The translations under genes were made by a program, and so were the position numbers. The notes beneath the pieces are model-generated. The model ran no database searches, was not told the DNA's origin, and was given only the letters and a program-made list of their open reading frames with translations. From Streptomyces venezuelae (GTDB taxonomy: Bacteria; Actinomycetota; Actinomycetes; Streptomycetales; Streptomycetaceae), in contig NZ_CP029193.1 in the NCBI RefSeq assembly GCF_008642355.1, positions 558,001 through 622,000 on the forward strand: a stretch of 64,000 nt of DNA, given 5' to 3'. Below are positions 17,662 through 26,537 of the stretch, in pieces. Numbering within the stretch: position 1 is the stretch's first letter; each line of letters starts with the position of its first letter.

Positions 17662-18792
17662 GTGAACGTTCGCACCAGAAGCTCTGCGATCATCGGCGCT
17701 CTCTGCCTCGTCACGTCCGTCGCCTTCACCTCGGCGTCCGCCTCCCCCCGCGAAGACGCGGCGAAGGTCGCGCTCACCAAGGTGGCCACGGCCAAGAACC
17801 CGTCCGCAGGCACCGCGGGTCCCGGCGGCGCCGTCTGGATCGCCGAACGCGCGGGAACCGTACGCGTGTTGGGCAAGCAGGGGCTCGGTGAGCCCGTGCT
17901 CGACATCTCCGCCGAGACCACCACTGACGGCGAACGCGGCCTGCTCGGCATCGCGTTCGCCAACGACTTCAAGCACTTCTACATCTCGTACACGGACCTC
18001 GAAGGCACCAGCACCATCGACGAGTTCGCCGTGCGCAAGGGCAAGCTGCGGCCGGAGACCCGGCGCACCGTCCTGACACAGACGCAGCCGTACGCGAACC
18101 ACAACGGCGGCGACATCAAGTTCGGCCGCGACGGCTACCTCTACATCGCGTTCGGCGACGGCGGCTCAGGCGGCGACCCGCACGGCAACGGGCAGAACCT
18201 CGACACGCTCCTCGGCAAGCTGCTGCGGATCGACCCGCGGGGCGGCAAGCCGTACGCGATCCCGAAGGACAACCCGTTCGTCGGCGACCCGAAGGCGAAG
18301 GACGAGATCTGGGCGTACGGACTGCGCAACCCGTGGCGGTTCTCCTTCGACAAGGGCACCGGCGACCTGTTCATCGGTGACGTCGGGCAGAGCGCCTGGG
18401 AGGAGATCGACCGGGCGCCCGCGGCCGGCAAGGGCGGTGAGAACTACGGCTGGTCGCAGATGGAGGGCACCCACCCCTTCCGTGACGGCACCGAGCCCGC
18501 CAACCATGTGCCGCCCGTCCACGAGTACGACCGCACCGGCCTCGGCTGCTCCGTGACCGGCGGGTTCGTGTACCGGGGGAAGGCGATCCCCGGGCTCAGG
18601 GGCCAGTACCTGTTCAGCGACTACTGCGACGGCACCGTCCGCGCCCTGAAGCTGAAGGACGGCAAGGTGACCGGGGTGAGCGATCTGGGCGTCAACGGCG
18701 GCGAGGTCGTCTCGTTCGTCCAGGGCGGAAACGGCGAGCTGTACGTGCTCGACCTGGGCGGCCCGGTGTCCCGCATCGACCCCGCGGCGTAA
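17662..18792 (+). CDS. Secreted PQQ-dependent sugar dehydrogenase (glucose/sorbosone dehydrogenase family)
   Basis: 376 residues with an N-terminal signal peptide (RSSAIIGALCLVTSVAFTSA then SASPRED). The rest is a six-bladed propeller of the soluble glucose dehydrogenase type: TDGERGLLGIAFAND, NHNGGDIKFGRDGYLYI, GDGGSGGDP, YGLRNPWRFSFD and GENYGW are the family motifs. It should oxidise a sugar outside the cell, but the substrate is not evident. The GTG at 17662 follows AGGAGG by 6 bases. A related propeller forms part of the 1000-residue protein 1 kb downstream. Confidence 0.92.
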   Translation: MNVRTRSSAIIGALCLVTSVAFTSASASPREDAAKVALTKVATAKNPSAGTAGPGGAVWIAERAGTVRVLGKQGLGEPVLDISAETTTDGERGLLGIAFANDFKHFYISYTDLEGTSTIDEFAVRKGKLRPETRRTVLTQTQPYANHNGGDIKFGRDGYLYIAFGDGGSGGDPHGNGQNLDTLLGKLLRIDPRGGKPYAIPKDNPFVGDPKAKDEIWAYGLRNPWRFSFDKGTGDLFIGDVGQSAWEEIDRAPAAGKGGENYGWSQMEGTHPFRDGTEPANHVPPVHEYDRTGLGCSVTGGFVYRGKAIPGLRGQYLFSDYCDGTVRALKLKDGKVTGVSDLGVNGGEVVSFVQGGNGELYVLDLGGPVSRIDPAA

Positions 18793-18828
18793 GGCCCGCG
18801 GGGCGGGTCCGGCGGCGCACGGGCACTC

Positions 18829-19521
18829 TCACCGTCCGTTGGCCGAGAAGTGCTGGTAGTCCGGTGCGGGCCAGCGCCCACCCCACTGCCAGCCCACCTC
18901 GCGCATCGCCGTCGTGATGACGTCACCGTTCTTGATCATGCCCTTGGAGGTGCGTCGCCTGTCCAGATAGGCGACGCCCGCCGCGGGGTAGACGCGCCCG
19001 TTCCTGTCCACGTACGGGTTCTCCAGCGTGTTGATGTCCACCGCGTCCCCGTACGAGTGCTGCGACAGGCGCGACGGATCGCCGGTGACGGCACGGCAGT
19101 TGAACGCCGAGGTGTTGTCCGCCTTCATCGCCGCGACGTCGCTGCCGCCGTACGCCGCCATGGTCCGCATCCGGCGGACGGGGAACCGGGCGTCGAACGC
19201 CCGGCCGAAGACGTACAGCATCGGCCGCACGGCCCGCTCGCGCACGACGAGCTCACCGGCGTGGACGCGGCCGTCGAAGCCCCAGTGGTTCATGCGGATG
19301 AGGCGCAGGCCGGAGGGCGCGACGGGGCACCCCGGATGCCAGCTGCGGCCGAGGTCGCGCGCCGAGACGGCGCTGACCCGCGCGTCCAGGGCGGGCTCCC
19401 GTGTGTCCAACGCGGGCTCCCGCTGCGTGTCCGCCGCGGCGGACGGCGGGCCGAGGGCGGTGAGGAGAAGTGCGGCCGGAACGGTGAGTGCGAGGAACGC
19501 ACGGGCTCGAAGCGTGATCAC
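18829..19521 (-). CDS. Secreted M15-family (VanY-like) peptidase
   Basis: About 230 residues with a signal peptide (AFLALTVPAALLLTALG then PPSAAAD). A short spacer contains a duplicated EPALD element before the catalytic domain. Zinc-binding residues fit the M15 pattern: SQHSYGDAVDIN (His and Asp) and the C-terminal PDYQHFSANGR (His). Family role: D-alanyl-D-alanine carboxypeptidase or related peptidoglycan hydrolase. The GTG at 19521 is the first start next to the signal peptide, though its ribosome site is weak. It converges with the sugar dehydrogenase. Confidence 0.85.
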   Translation of the reverse strand: MITLRARAFLALTVPAALLLTALGPPSAAADTQREPALDTREPALDARVSAVSARDLGRSWHPGCPVAPSGLRLIRMNHWGFDGRVHAGELVVRERAVRPMLYVFGRAFDARFPVRRMRTMAAYGGSDVAAMKADNTSAFNCRAVTGDPSRLSQHSYGDAVDINTLENPYVDRNGRVYPAAGVAYLDRRRTSKGMIKNGDVITTAMREVGWQWGGRWPAPDYQHFSANGR

Positions 19522-19659
19522 CCCCCAGACATAACGCTCCCCGCGGCCACGCCCGGCCCGCACAGCCGACCGCAGACCGCCGTTCGCCCGATTGGTGGGG
19601 CCCCCGGGCCGCTCCGGTCTCCCACCGCGCCCTCGTTTTTCCTTTTCCTGGACAAAGTG

Positions 19660-19688
19660 TGGACGTCCCCCGGCACCATCCCTACGCT
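19660..19688 (+). promoter_or_regulatory. Sigma-70-type promoter for the four-domain sugar enzyme
   Basis: TGGACG (-35, 19660-19665) and TACGCT (-10, 19683-19688) are separated by exactly 17 bp. They lie about 60 bp before the GTG start at 19748. A second TGGACA lies 11 bp upstream. Confidence 0.5.
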
Positions 19689-19747
19689 GAGCGTCGCTCT
19701 GCCACAGAGATCTGCGTAACCCACGACGGAACCACGCAGGAGGACGA

Positions 19748-22700
19748 GTGAAGCCTCACCGCAAAGCCCGAAGATCCACGGGACTGCTGCTCACCGCCTT
19801 TCTCGGAGCGGGTCTGCTCGCGCCCGGCGCGGCCGCGGACGACGACAAGCGGCCGTTCGCGGACTTGCCGCCCCAGGAACCCGGCGTCACCCTGCGCGTG
19901 TTCGACGTGCGGACGCCGCTGGAGAAGCTGTGCGACCTCAAGCCGGCCCAGACGCCCAACGTCGACAAGCTGATCCCGACGGCCGACTGGACGTCGACCG
20001 ACGGCTTCGGCTTCAGCGACAACTTCGTGTCGCAGATCATCGGGAACCTGAACGTGCCGGAGGCGGGCGCGTACGACTTCCGGCTGATCAGCGACGACGG
20101 TTCGCGGCTCTTCCTCGGCGGTCAGCAGGTCATCGACCACGACGGGCTGCACGGCGCCGAGCCGAAGGACGGGAGCATCACCCTCAACGCGGGCCACCAG
20201 TCCCTGCGCATCGACCACTTCGACCGGGGCGGCGGCCAGCAGGTGACCCTCCAGTGGAAGCCACCGGGTGCGAGCGAGTTCACGACCGTGCCGAACTCCG
20301 TGCTGAGCACGGACGCCGACGTCGTACGGGTCACCGCGCCCGGCCGCAAGGAGTGCGAGGGAACGCACGACACGCCCGGTGACGGGCTGCCGCTCAGCGA
20401 GGTCAACCCCGGCTACAAGCTCACAGACCTGCGCCCCAAGGGCTTCGAGCCGCAGGTCTCCGCGATGGACTGGCTGCCCGACGGGCGGCTCGCGATATCG
20501 ACGTGGGGCGGCAGCGACGAGACCAAGGGCGAGGTGTACCTCCTCGACCACGTCGCCGGTGACACGAGCCCCGAGAAGGTCACGTACAAGAAGATCGCCG
20601 ACGGTCTCAGGGAGCCGATGGGCATCAAGTACGTGGACGGGAAGCTGTACGTGTCGGAGAAGCACCAGCTCACCGAGTTGAACGACACGAACAGGGACGA
20701 CGTCACCGACGAGAAGCGGAGGGTCGCCGAGTGGCCGTGGGGCAAGAACTTCCACGAGTTCGCCTTCGGACTGCTCTACGAGAAGGGCGACTTCTATCTG
20801 AACCTCTCCGTCGCCATCAACTACGGCGGCGCGACGACCGACCCGCAGCCCGCCCCGAACCGCGGCACCACCATCAAGGTCAACAAGGCGACCGGCAAGG
20901 TGAGTTACCTCGCCGGAGGTCTGCGCACCCCGAACGGCATCGGACGCGGTCCGGGCAACGACCTGTTCGTCACGGACAACCAGGGCGGCTGGCTGCCCGC
21001 CTCCAAACTCGTCCACATCAAGCAGGACCGGTTCTTCAACCACTACACGAACCCCGACGGGCCCTACGACGACAAGCCCGTCACCAAGCCCGTGCTGTGG
21101 TTGCCGCAGAACGAGATCGCCAACTCCCCCAGCACGCCGATGCGGTTGAAGAAGGGGCCGTTCGCCGGGCAGATGGTGTTCGGCGATGTCACGTACGGCG
21201 GACTGCAGCGCGCGGACCTGGAGAAGGTCGCCGGTGAGTACCAGGGCGCGGTGTTCCGCCACACGCAGGGCCTGGAGGCCGGCATCTCGCGGATCAGCGA
21301 GGGCCCCGACGGCGCCATCTACACCGGCGGTCTGGGTGCGGACGGCAACTGGGGTCAGGAGGGCAAGCTCCGCTTCGGCCTGCAGAAACTGACGCCGAAC
21401 GGGAAGACCGCCTTCGACATCAAGACGATGCGCGCCACGCGTGACGGCTTCGACCTCACCTACACGAAGCCCCTCTCCGAAGAGACCGCGGCCAAGCTCG
21501 CCGAGGGCGCGTACGCGGTCGAGCAGTGGCGTTACGTTCCGACGCCGGACTACGGCGGTCCGAAGGTCGACGAGGAGTCGCTGCCGGTCGCGTCGGCGAA
21601 GCTCTCGGACGACCGGCGCACGGTGCGGCTCACCATCCCCGGCCTGAAGCCGGACCGGGTCGTGCACGTCCGCTCGCCCCGCCCGTTCTCTTCCGCGGGC
21701 GGCGAGGAGCTGTGGTCCACCGAGGCCTGGTACACCCTGAACGCCAAGCCGGGCCCGCAGGAGCCCGTCACGACGTACGACGCCGAGTCCGCGAAGCTGT
21801 CGGGTGGCGCGGACATCGACAACGAGCACGCCGGGTTCACCGGGGGCGGCTTCGTCGACGGCTTCGGCGACAAGGGCGCGAAGGCGACCTTCGACGTCGT
21901 CGTCGACAAGAACGGCACGTACGACGTGGGGCTGCGCTACGCGAACGGCCCGCACCCCGCCCCCGGCACCAAGACGGTCGGCGTCAGCGTCAACGGCGGC
22001 GCGGCGAAACAGACGAGCCTGCCGTCCACGGTCGCGTGGAACCGCTGGTCGACGAAGACCGAGCGGCTCTCCCTGCGCAAGGGCCACAACACCATCACGT
22101 ACGCCGTCGGCGCCGACGACACCGGTCACGTGAACCTCGACGCGCTCGACGTACGCAGACCCGGCACGCGCATCGACCTGTTCTCCGGCGGCAGTGTCTC
22201 CACCGCCTGGCAGCACAGTGACGGCCGCAGCGCGGAGTGGCCGCACAAGGCCGAGAAGTCCATGGAGGTGTGCTGCGGCGACCTGCGCACGAAGCAGCAC
22301 TTCGGGGACTTCAAGCTGCATGTCGAGTTCCGGGTGCCGAAGCTGCCCGACGACGTGACGGGGCAGGACCGCGGCAACAGCGGGGTCTACCTCCAGGAGC
22401 GGTACGAGGTGCAGATCCTGGACTCGTACGGCGTGGCGAAGCTCGCGGACAACGAGGCGGGGGCGATCTACCAGAAGAAGGCCGCCGACCTGAACGCGTC
22501 GAAGCCGCCGGAGACGTGGCAGACGTACGACATCACCTTCCGTGCCGCCCGGTTCGACGCGGACGGCAAGAAGACGTCGGACGCCCGGGTCACCGTCGTC
22601 TGGAACGGCGAGAAGGTCCACGACGACGTGGCCGTGGACGGTCCGACCGGTGCGGGTGACGCCGAGTCCGCGGCGGCCGGCGCGATCCGGCTGCAGGACC

Positions 22701-22750
22701 ACGGCAACAAGGTCCGCTTCCGGAATGTGTGGGTGGAGCCGGTGTCCTGA
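19748..22750 (+). CDS. Secreted four-domain protein: PA14, sugar-dehydrogenase-like propeller, CBM6/35-like, DUF1080 (3-keto-glycoside hydrolase-like)
   Basis: A 1000-residue exported protein. Signal peptide: GLLLTAFLGAGLLAPGAAA. A PA14 domain (about 45-190) contains DFRLISDDGSRLFLGG. A beta-propeller resembling the PQQ dehydrogenases (about 215-560) contains GLREPMGIKYVDGKLYVSE, GRGPGNDLFVTDNQGGW and GPDGAIYTGG. A carbohydrate-binding module (about 670-795) follows. The C-terminal DUF1080 domain (about 800-1000) contains GNSGVYLQERYEVQILDSYG and VRFRNVWVEP. Family knowledge suggests binding of a polysaccharide, oxidation of a sugar, and hydrolysis of the keto-glycoside. The GTG start follows GGAGGA. 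It pairs naturally with the smaller dehydrogenase upstream. Confidence 0.85.
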   Translation: MKPHRKARRSTGLLLTAFLGAGLLAPGAAADDDKRPFADLPPQEPGVTLRVFDVRTPLEKLCDLKPAQTPNVDKLIPTADWTSTDGFGFSDNFVSQIIGNLNVPEAGAYDFRLISDDGSRLFLGGQQVIDHDGLHGAEPKDGSITLNAGHQSLRIDHFDRGGGQQVTLQWKPPGASEFTTVPNSVLSTDADVVRVTAPGRKECEGTHDTPGDGLPLSEVNPGYKLTDLRPKGFEPQVSAMDWLPDGRLAISTWGGSDETKGEVYLLDHVAGDTSPEKVTYKKIADGLREPMGIKYVDGKLYVSEKHQLTELNDTNRDDVTDEKRRVAEWPWGKNFHEFAFGLLYEKGDFYLNLSVAINYGGATTDPQPAPNRGTTIKVNKATGKVSYLAGGLRTPNGIGRGPGNDLFVTDNQGGWLPASKLVHIKQDRFFNHYTNPDGPYDDKPVTKPVLWLPQNEIANSPSTPMRLKKGPFAGQMVFGDVTYGGLQRADLEKVAGEYQGAVFRHTQGLEAGISRISEGPDGAIYTGGLGADGNWGQEGKLRFGLQKLTPNGKTAFDIKTMRATRDGFDLTYTKPLSEETAAKLAEGAYAVEQWRYVPTPDYGGPKVDEESLPVASAKLSDDRRTVRLTIPGLKPDRVVHVRSPRPFSSAGGEELWSTEAWYTLNAKPGPQEPVTTYDAESAKLSGGADIDNEHAGFTGGGFVDGFGDKGAKATFDVVVDKNGTYDVGLRYANGPHPAPGTKTVGVSVNGGAAKQTSLPSTVAWNRWSTKTERLSLRKGHNTITYAVGADDTGHVNLDALDVRRPGTRIDLFSGGSVSTAWQHSDGRSAEWPHKAEKSMEVCCGDLRTKQHFGDFKLHVEFRVPKLPDDVTGQDRGNSGVYLQERYEVQILDSYGVAKLADNEAGAIYQKKAADLNASKPPETWQTYDITFRAARFDADGKKTSDARVTVVWNGEKVHDDVAVDGPTGAGDAESAAAGAIRLQDHGNKVRFRNVWVEPVS

Positions 22751-22757
22751 CCGGCCG

Positions 22758-23198
22758 TCACCCCCCGGCGAACAGGGTCGTCCCGTCGGGGCCGAGTGCC
22801 TCGACGCGGGCGCCGTGTTCGACGGTACGGCTGACCGTGCAGTACTTCTCGTGGGTCAGCCGGATGGCGCGCTCCAGTGCCTCGGCGGCGCGGGTGTCGC
22901 CCTCGGGCAGATCGAGTTCGTAGGAGACCCGGACGACGCCGACCCGGCCGTCGTCCTCGGTCCTGGACACCGACTCGACGGTGACGCGCAGCGCGTCGTG
23001 CTCGACGGCGCGTGCCGTGCGGTCCACGACGAGTCCGCCGCAGCCGCCGAGTGCGGCGAGGAGGAGTTCGACGGGGGTGAAGGAGGGCTGGGCGTCGGGG
23101 TTGTCGGCGGCGGCGATGCGGACCTCGGCGCCGCGGTCGTTGCGGGCGGTCCAGTCGCGCTCGCCGTTGCGTACGGTCTCGATGCGGTAGTCGGCCAT
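22758..23198 (-). CDS. OsmC-family protein
   Basis: 146 residues with the OsmC layout: FTPVELLLAALGGCGGLVVD in the middle and KYCTVSRTV near the C-terminus. The two cysteines (GGCGG and KYCTV) are the family's redox pair, used to reduce organic hydroperoxides or to sense thiols. The ATG at 23198 is the first after the upstream non-coding stretch. It converges with the four-domain enzyme (7-bp gap) and has no obvious operon partner. Confidence 0.88.
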   Translation of the reverse strand: MADYRIETVRNGERDWTARNDRGAEVRIAAADNPDAQPSFTPVELLLAALGGCGGLVVDRTARAVEHDALRVTVESVSRTEDDGRVGVVRVSYELDLPEGDTRAAEALERAIRLTHEKYCTVSRTVEHGARVEALGPDGTTLFAGG

Positions 23199-23299
23199 GG
23201 CGGAACGGTATCCAGGGCGGGACCCGGTACGGCACAGACTCTCGGGCGCCCGCTGGACGTCTCCCCGGGTGGCGGCGGGCACGGTGCCGTCGGCACGGC

Positions 23300-25345
23300 T
23301 CAGGCGTCCGCTACGGCGAAGTCGCACCATACGGCCTTGCCCTCGCCGCGTGGCTCGACGCCCCAGCAGGAGGCGACGGCCTCCACGAGGAGCAGCCCGC
23401 GCCCGGACGTGGCGGTCTCGGCGGGCGATCTCCTGCGGGGGCGGTCGCTGGAGCGGTCCTTGACCCAGAGGCGGACGCGGCGTGGTGGCCCGGAGAGCAC
23501 CTCCAGGGTGAGGATGGCGCCGCCGTCGGTGTGGACGAGGGCGTTGACGAGGAGCTCACCGGCCGCCACTTCCACGTCGTCGGCGACGGCGCCGAACCCC
23601 CACGAGGCGAGGTGTTCGCGCAGCGCTGCCCGCGCGTCGGCGAGCCCTTCGGGGTCGGCCTGGTGGACGTACCGGTGGATGCGCGGCTCCTGGGGCGTCC
23701 CGGGGTCGGGCATTCTGCGCAGGACGAGGAGGGCCACGTCGTCGCTCGTGCCCCACCGCTGCCACAGCGCCTGGGAGAGGTGGTCCGCCAGGGCCTCGGC
23801 GCGTTCGGGGCCCTCGCGCATCACGTCGGCGAGGTTGGCCATGCCGGTGTCGACGTCGAGGGCGGCGTCCTCCACGAGTCCGTCGGTGCAGAGCACCATG
23901 GTCTCGCCCGGCACCAGGTCGAGCCGCACCTCGGGGAAGTCCTCCATGCCGAACTCGGTGGCCAGGCCGAGGGGCAGTCCGCCGGGGACCCGGGGCACGC
24001 CGACCCGGCCGTCCACGTGGCGCAGGAGGGGCGGCAGGTGCCCGGCGCGGACGGCGCGCACGATGCCGGTGGCGGGGTCGAACTGGGCGTACGTGCAGGT
24101 GGCGAACCGCTCCGTGTCGAGTTCGGCGAGGAAGCGGGAGGCACGCGAGAGGACCGTGCTCGGCGGATGGCCCTCCCCCGCGAAGGCGCGCAGGGCGATG
24201 CGGAGTTGGCCCATGATGGCCGCGGCGTGCGTGTCGTGTCCTTGTACGTCGCCCACGACCAGGCCGATGCGGCCGCGGGGCAGGGCGACGACGTCGTAGA
24301 AGTCGCCGCCGACGTCGCGGCCGCCCCACGCGGCGTGGTAGCGCACGGCGACCTCGCAGTCCGCGACGGCGGGCACGCCGCGCGGGAGCATGGTGGCCTG
24401 CAGGCTCCTGGCGAGGTCCCGCTCCTCGTCGAAGAGCATGGCGCGCTGCAGCGACTGGGCGACGATGCCGGAGAGCCCGATGCACAGGTTGCGGTCCGCG
24501 TCGGTGAAGTCCTTGCGGCCCCGGTAGAAGAGGCCGAGCCCGCCGATGGCACGGTCCTGGGCGACCAGCGGCAGGAACGCCGCCGAGTCGAGCCGCATGT
24601 GCTCGATGTAGGGCCGCAGGCGGGTGAAGCGGCGTGCCAGGTCGGGCAGTGAGGCGACGAAGCGGGGCTGCCGCGTCATGACGGCCTCGGCCAGCGGCTG
24701 GGACTCGTCGAACTTGTGCAGCTTGAGTTCGTCGAGGGCCTGCATCGTCTGGCCGACCAGGGCGATCAGCTTCAGTTTGTCGCCCTCGACGAGACCGAGG
24801 ACGAGTCCGTCGGCGGCGAACCGGTCGAGGCCGCTCGCACCGGACAGGACGGCGACCACGTCGTCGACCGTGACGGCCCGCGAGAGGGCCTGTGTGGTGC
24901 CCTGCACCATCAGGGCGATGCCCTGGCGGCGTTCCTCCCTGGGGTCGATGGCGGCGAGTTCCGCCCCGTCGTCCGACGCCGACCGCAGGACGCCGAGGAC
25001 GCGGACGGCCCGGCCCTCGCCGTCGCGCACGATGCGTCCGCGCGCGTGGCCGAGGTGGATCGTGCCGTCCCTGCGCCGGGCCCGGAAGTAGACGCCGTAC
25101 CGGTCCGTGCCGGAGGCGACGGCCTCGGTGACGGCGTAGTTGATGCGCACGGCCTCCTCGGGCGGGATGCGCCTCGTCAGGCAGGTCACCCGGCCGTTGA
25201 ATTCCTCGGGGCGCAGGTCGAGCACCGCGAGGGAGCCGGCGTCGAGACCGAGCGCGCCGGTCCTCAGGTCCCAGTCGAAACCGCCCACGCCGGTGAGGAG
25301 CAGGCACTGTTCCACATCGACGGATGTCTTCTTCGCTGACGTCAT
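23300..25345 (-). CDS. PP2C/SpoIIE-type phosphatase with PAS-like, GAF and HATPase_c domains
   Basis: 681 residues. An N-terminal PAS-like sensor (about 10-125) is followed by a GAF domain (about 150-305). The SpoIIE phosphatase domain (about 330-545) shows the metal motifs GGDFYDVVALP, VVGDVQGHD, AGHLPPLL and CTDGLVED, and TSDDVALLVL. A C-terminal anti-sigma-type ATPase domain (about 560-680) contains GELLVNALVHTDGGAI and TSGRGLLLVEA. Such proteins dephosphorylate STAS antagonists and can also act as anti-sigma kinases. The STAS protein at 1334 is a formal candidate substrate but is 22 kb away. The ATG follows GGAG. Confidence 0.93.
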   Translation of the reverse strand: MTSAKKTSVDVEQCLLLTGVGGFDWDLRTGALGLDAGSLAVLDLRPEEFNGRVTCLTRRIPPEEAVRINYAVTEAVASGTDRYGVYFRARRRDGTIHLGHARGRIVRDGEGRAVRVLGVLRSASDDGAELAAIDPREERRQGIALMVQGTTQALSRAVTVDDVVAVLSGASGLDRFAADGLVLGLVEGDKLKLIALVGQTMQALDELKLHKFDESQPLAEAVMTRQPRFVASLPDLARRFTRLRPYIEHMRLDSAAFLPLVAQDRAIGGLGLFYRGRKDFTDADRNLCIGLSGIVAQSLQRAMLFDEERDLARSLQATMLPRGVPAVADCEVAVRYHAAWGGRDVGGDFYDVVALPRGRIGLVVGDVQGHDTHAAAIMGQLRIALRAFAGEGHPPSTVLSRASRFLAELDTERFATCTYAQFDPATGIVRAVRAGHLPPLLRHVDGRVGVPRVPGGLPLGLATEFGMEDFPEVRLDLVPGETMVLCTDGLVEDAALDVDTGMANLADVMREGPERAEALADHLSQALWQRWGTSDDVALLVLRRMPDPGTPQEPRIHRYVHQADPEGLADARAALREHLASWGFGAVADDVEVAAGELLVNALVHTDGGAILTLEVLSGPPRRVRLWVKDRSSDRPRRRSPAETATSGRGLLLVEAVASCWGVEPRGEGKAVWCDFAVADA

Positions 25346-25532
25346 GGTGGTCTCCGGTATGCCGCTCGGCCACCATATGCCGCTCGCGCATCACCCGCCC
25401 GCCGGAGTCCGGGGTGCCGTTGGTCCCGCCAAACGTGACCTTGGTCCTGTGTGACTCGTCGTTGTCGGGACATTCGCTCTGTGTCGGCCTGGGGATCCAG
25501 GCCGGCCCGAGCACAAAGAGAGGAACGTTCTC

Positions 25533-25793
25533 GTGGGCATCATCGCCTGGATCCTGATCGGTCTCATCGCGGGAGCCATCGCCAAGGCCCTCACCCCCGG
25601 CAAGGATCCGGGAGGCTGCCTGGTGACCATGGTGATCGGCATCGTGGGCGGGCTGCTCGGCGGCTGGCTGGGCAAGGTGATCTTCGGCGTCCACTCGATC
25701 AACGGGTTCTTCCACCTGTCGACGTGGATCGCCGCCATCATCGGCTCCGTGATCGTTCTGTTCGCCTACCGGATGATCACGGGCAAGCGGTAG
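25533..25793 (+). CDS. GlsB/YeaQ/YmgE-family stress membrane protein
   Basis: An 86-residue hydrophobic protein with three helices and glycine-rich signature pieces (WILIGLIAGAIAKALTPG, GIVGGLLGGWLGKVIFG). It matches the small stress-associated 'transglycosylase-associated' membrane family; precise function is unknown. The GTG start follows AGAGAGGA by 8 bases. A perfect hairpin terminator follows it. Confidence 0.88.
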   Translation: MGIIAWILIGLIAGAIAKALTPGKDPGGCLVTMVIGIVGGLLGGWLGKVIFGVHSINGFFHLSTWIAAIIGSVIVLFAYRMITGKR

Positions 25794-25811
25794 GACCCAC
25801 CTGTAGGGCCT

Positions 25812-25850
25812 CTCGGGGGCGCGCATCCGACGCGGATGCGCGCCCCCGAG
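25812..25850 (+). terminator. Perfect 17-bp hairpin terminator after the GlsB-family gene
   Basis: The arms CTCGGGGGCGCGCATCC (25812-25828) and its exact complement (25834-25850) flank the loop GACGC. It lies 18 bp after the stop codon. No T-run follows, which is usual in Streptomyces. Confidence 0.8.
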
Positions 25851-25883
25851 GCGTTGCCGGGCTCCGCATATTAGCTCGCCTGT

Positions 25884-25901
25884 TCGAATCCTGGTTACAC
25901 T
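25884..25901 (+). promoter_or_regulatory. Leaderless promoter of the AlkB-like gene with LexA-box-like inverted repeat
   Basis: TACACT (25896-25901) ends 6 bases before the ATG at 25908, the spacing of leaderless actinobacterial transcripts; no ribosome site is present. Overlapping it, TCGAAT-CCTG-GTTACA (25884-25899) matches the actinobacterial SOS box TCGAAC-N4-GTTCGA at 9 of 12 fixed positions. LexA control is an inference. Confidence 0.4.
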
Positions 25902-25907
25902 GCCCGT

Positions 25908-26537
25908 ATGGCAACCCACCAGCTCCAGGGATCGCTCTTCGACCAGAGCGACGACGTACGCCTGGGCTCCCTCGCCGGAATCCGCCGGACCGTCCTCGGC
26001 GACGGCGCGTGGATCGATCTGCTGCCGGGCTGGCTGAGCGGCGCCGACGCCCTGTTCGAACAGCTGGCCACGGAGGTCCCCTGGAAGGCGGAACGCCGCC
26101 AGATGTACGAACGGGTCGTGGACGTGCCCCGCCTCCTCGCCTTCTACGGCACCGGTGAAACGCTCCCCCACCCCGTCCTCGACGAGGCCCGCCGAGCCCT
26201 CTCCGAGCACTACGCCGACGAGCTCGGCGAGGCGTTCACAACGGCGGGCCTGTGCCACTACCGGGACGGGCGCGACAGCGTGGCCTGGCACGGCGACCGG
26301 ATCGGCAGGGGCGCCCGCGAGAACACGATGGTCGCCATCCTCTCCGTGGGAGCCGCGCGCGACCTCCTGCTCCGCCCCCGCCGCGGCGGCGCGACCGTCC
26401 GGCAGCCCCTCGGACACGGCGACCTGATCGTGATGGGCGGCTCCTGCCAGCGCACCTGGGAGCACGCCGTCCCCAAGTCGACGCGCGCCTCCGGCGGACG
26501 CATCAGCATCCAGTTCCGGCCGCACGGCGTGCGGTGA
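25908..26537 (+). CDS. AlkB-like Fe(II)/2-oxoglutarate-dependent dioxygenase
   Basis: 209 residues. The iron ligands fit the AlkB pattern: His and Asp in VAWHGDRIG (near 125-127) and the distal His in TWEHAVPK (near 185). RISIQFRPH carries the 2-oxoglutarate-binding Arg. MYERVVDVPRLLAFYG is the usual substrate-lid segment. Family role: oxidative removal of alkyl groups from DNA or RNA bases. The gene appears leaderless and has a possible LexA box. It is followed by a non-coding stretch. Confidence 0.9.
   Translation: MATHQLQGSLFDQSDDVRLGSLAGIRRTVLGDGAWIDLLPGWLSGADALFEQLATEVPWKAERRQMYERVVDVPRLLAFYGTGETLPHPVLDEARRALSEHYADELGEAFTTAGLCHYRDGRDSVAWHGDRIGRGARENTMVAILSVGAARDLLLRPRRGGATVRQPLGHGDLIVMGGSCQRTWEHAVPKSTRASGGRISIQFRPHGVR

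Noticed and set aside
19682..22702. A 1006-codon minus-strand open frame
   Set aside because: Antisense to the four-domain secreted enzyme, which has a signal peptide, ribosome site, promoter and recognisable domains.
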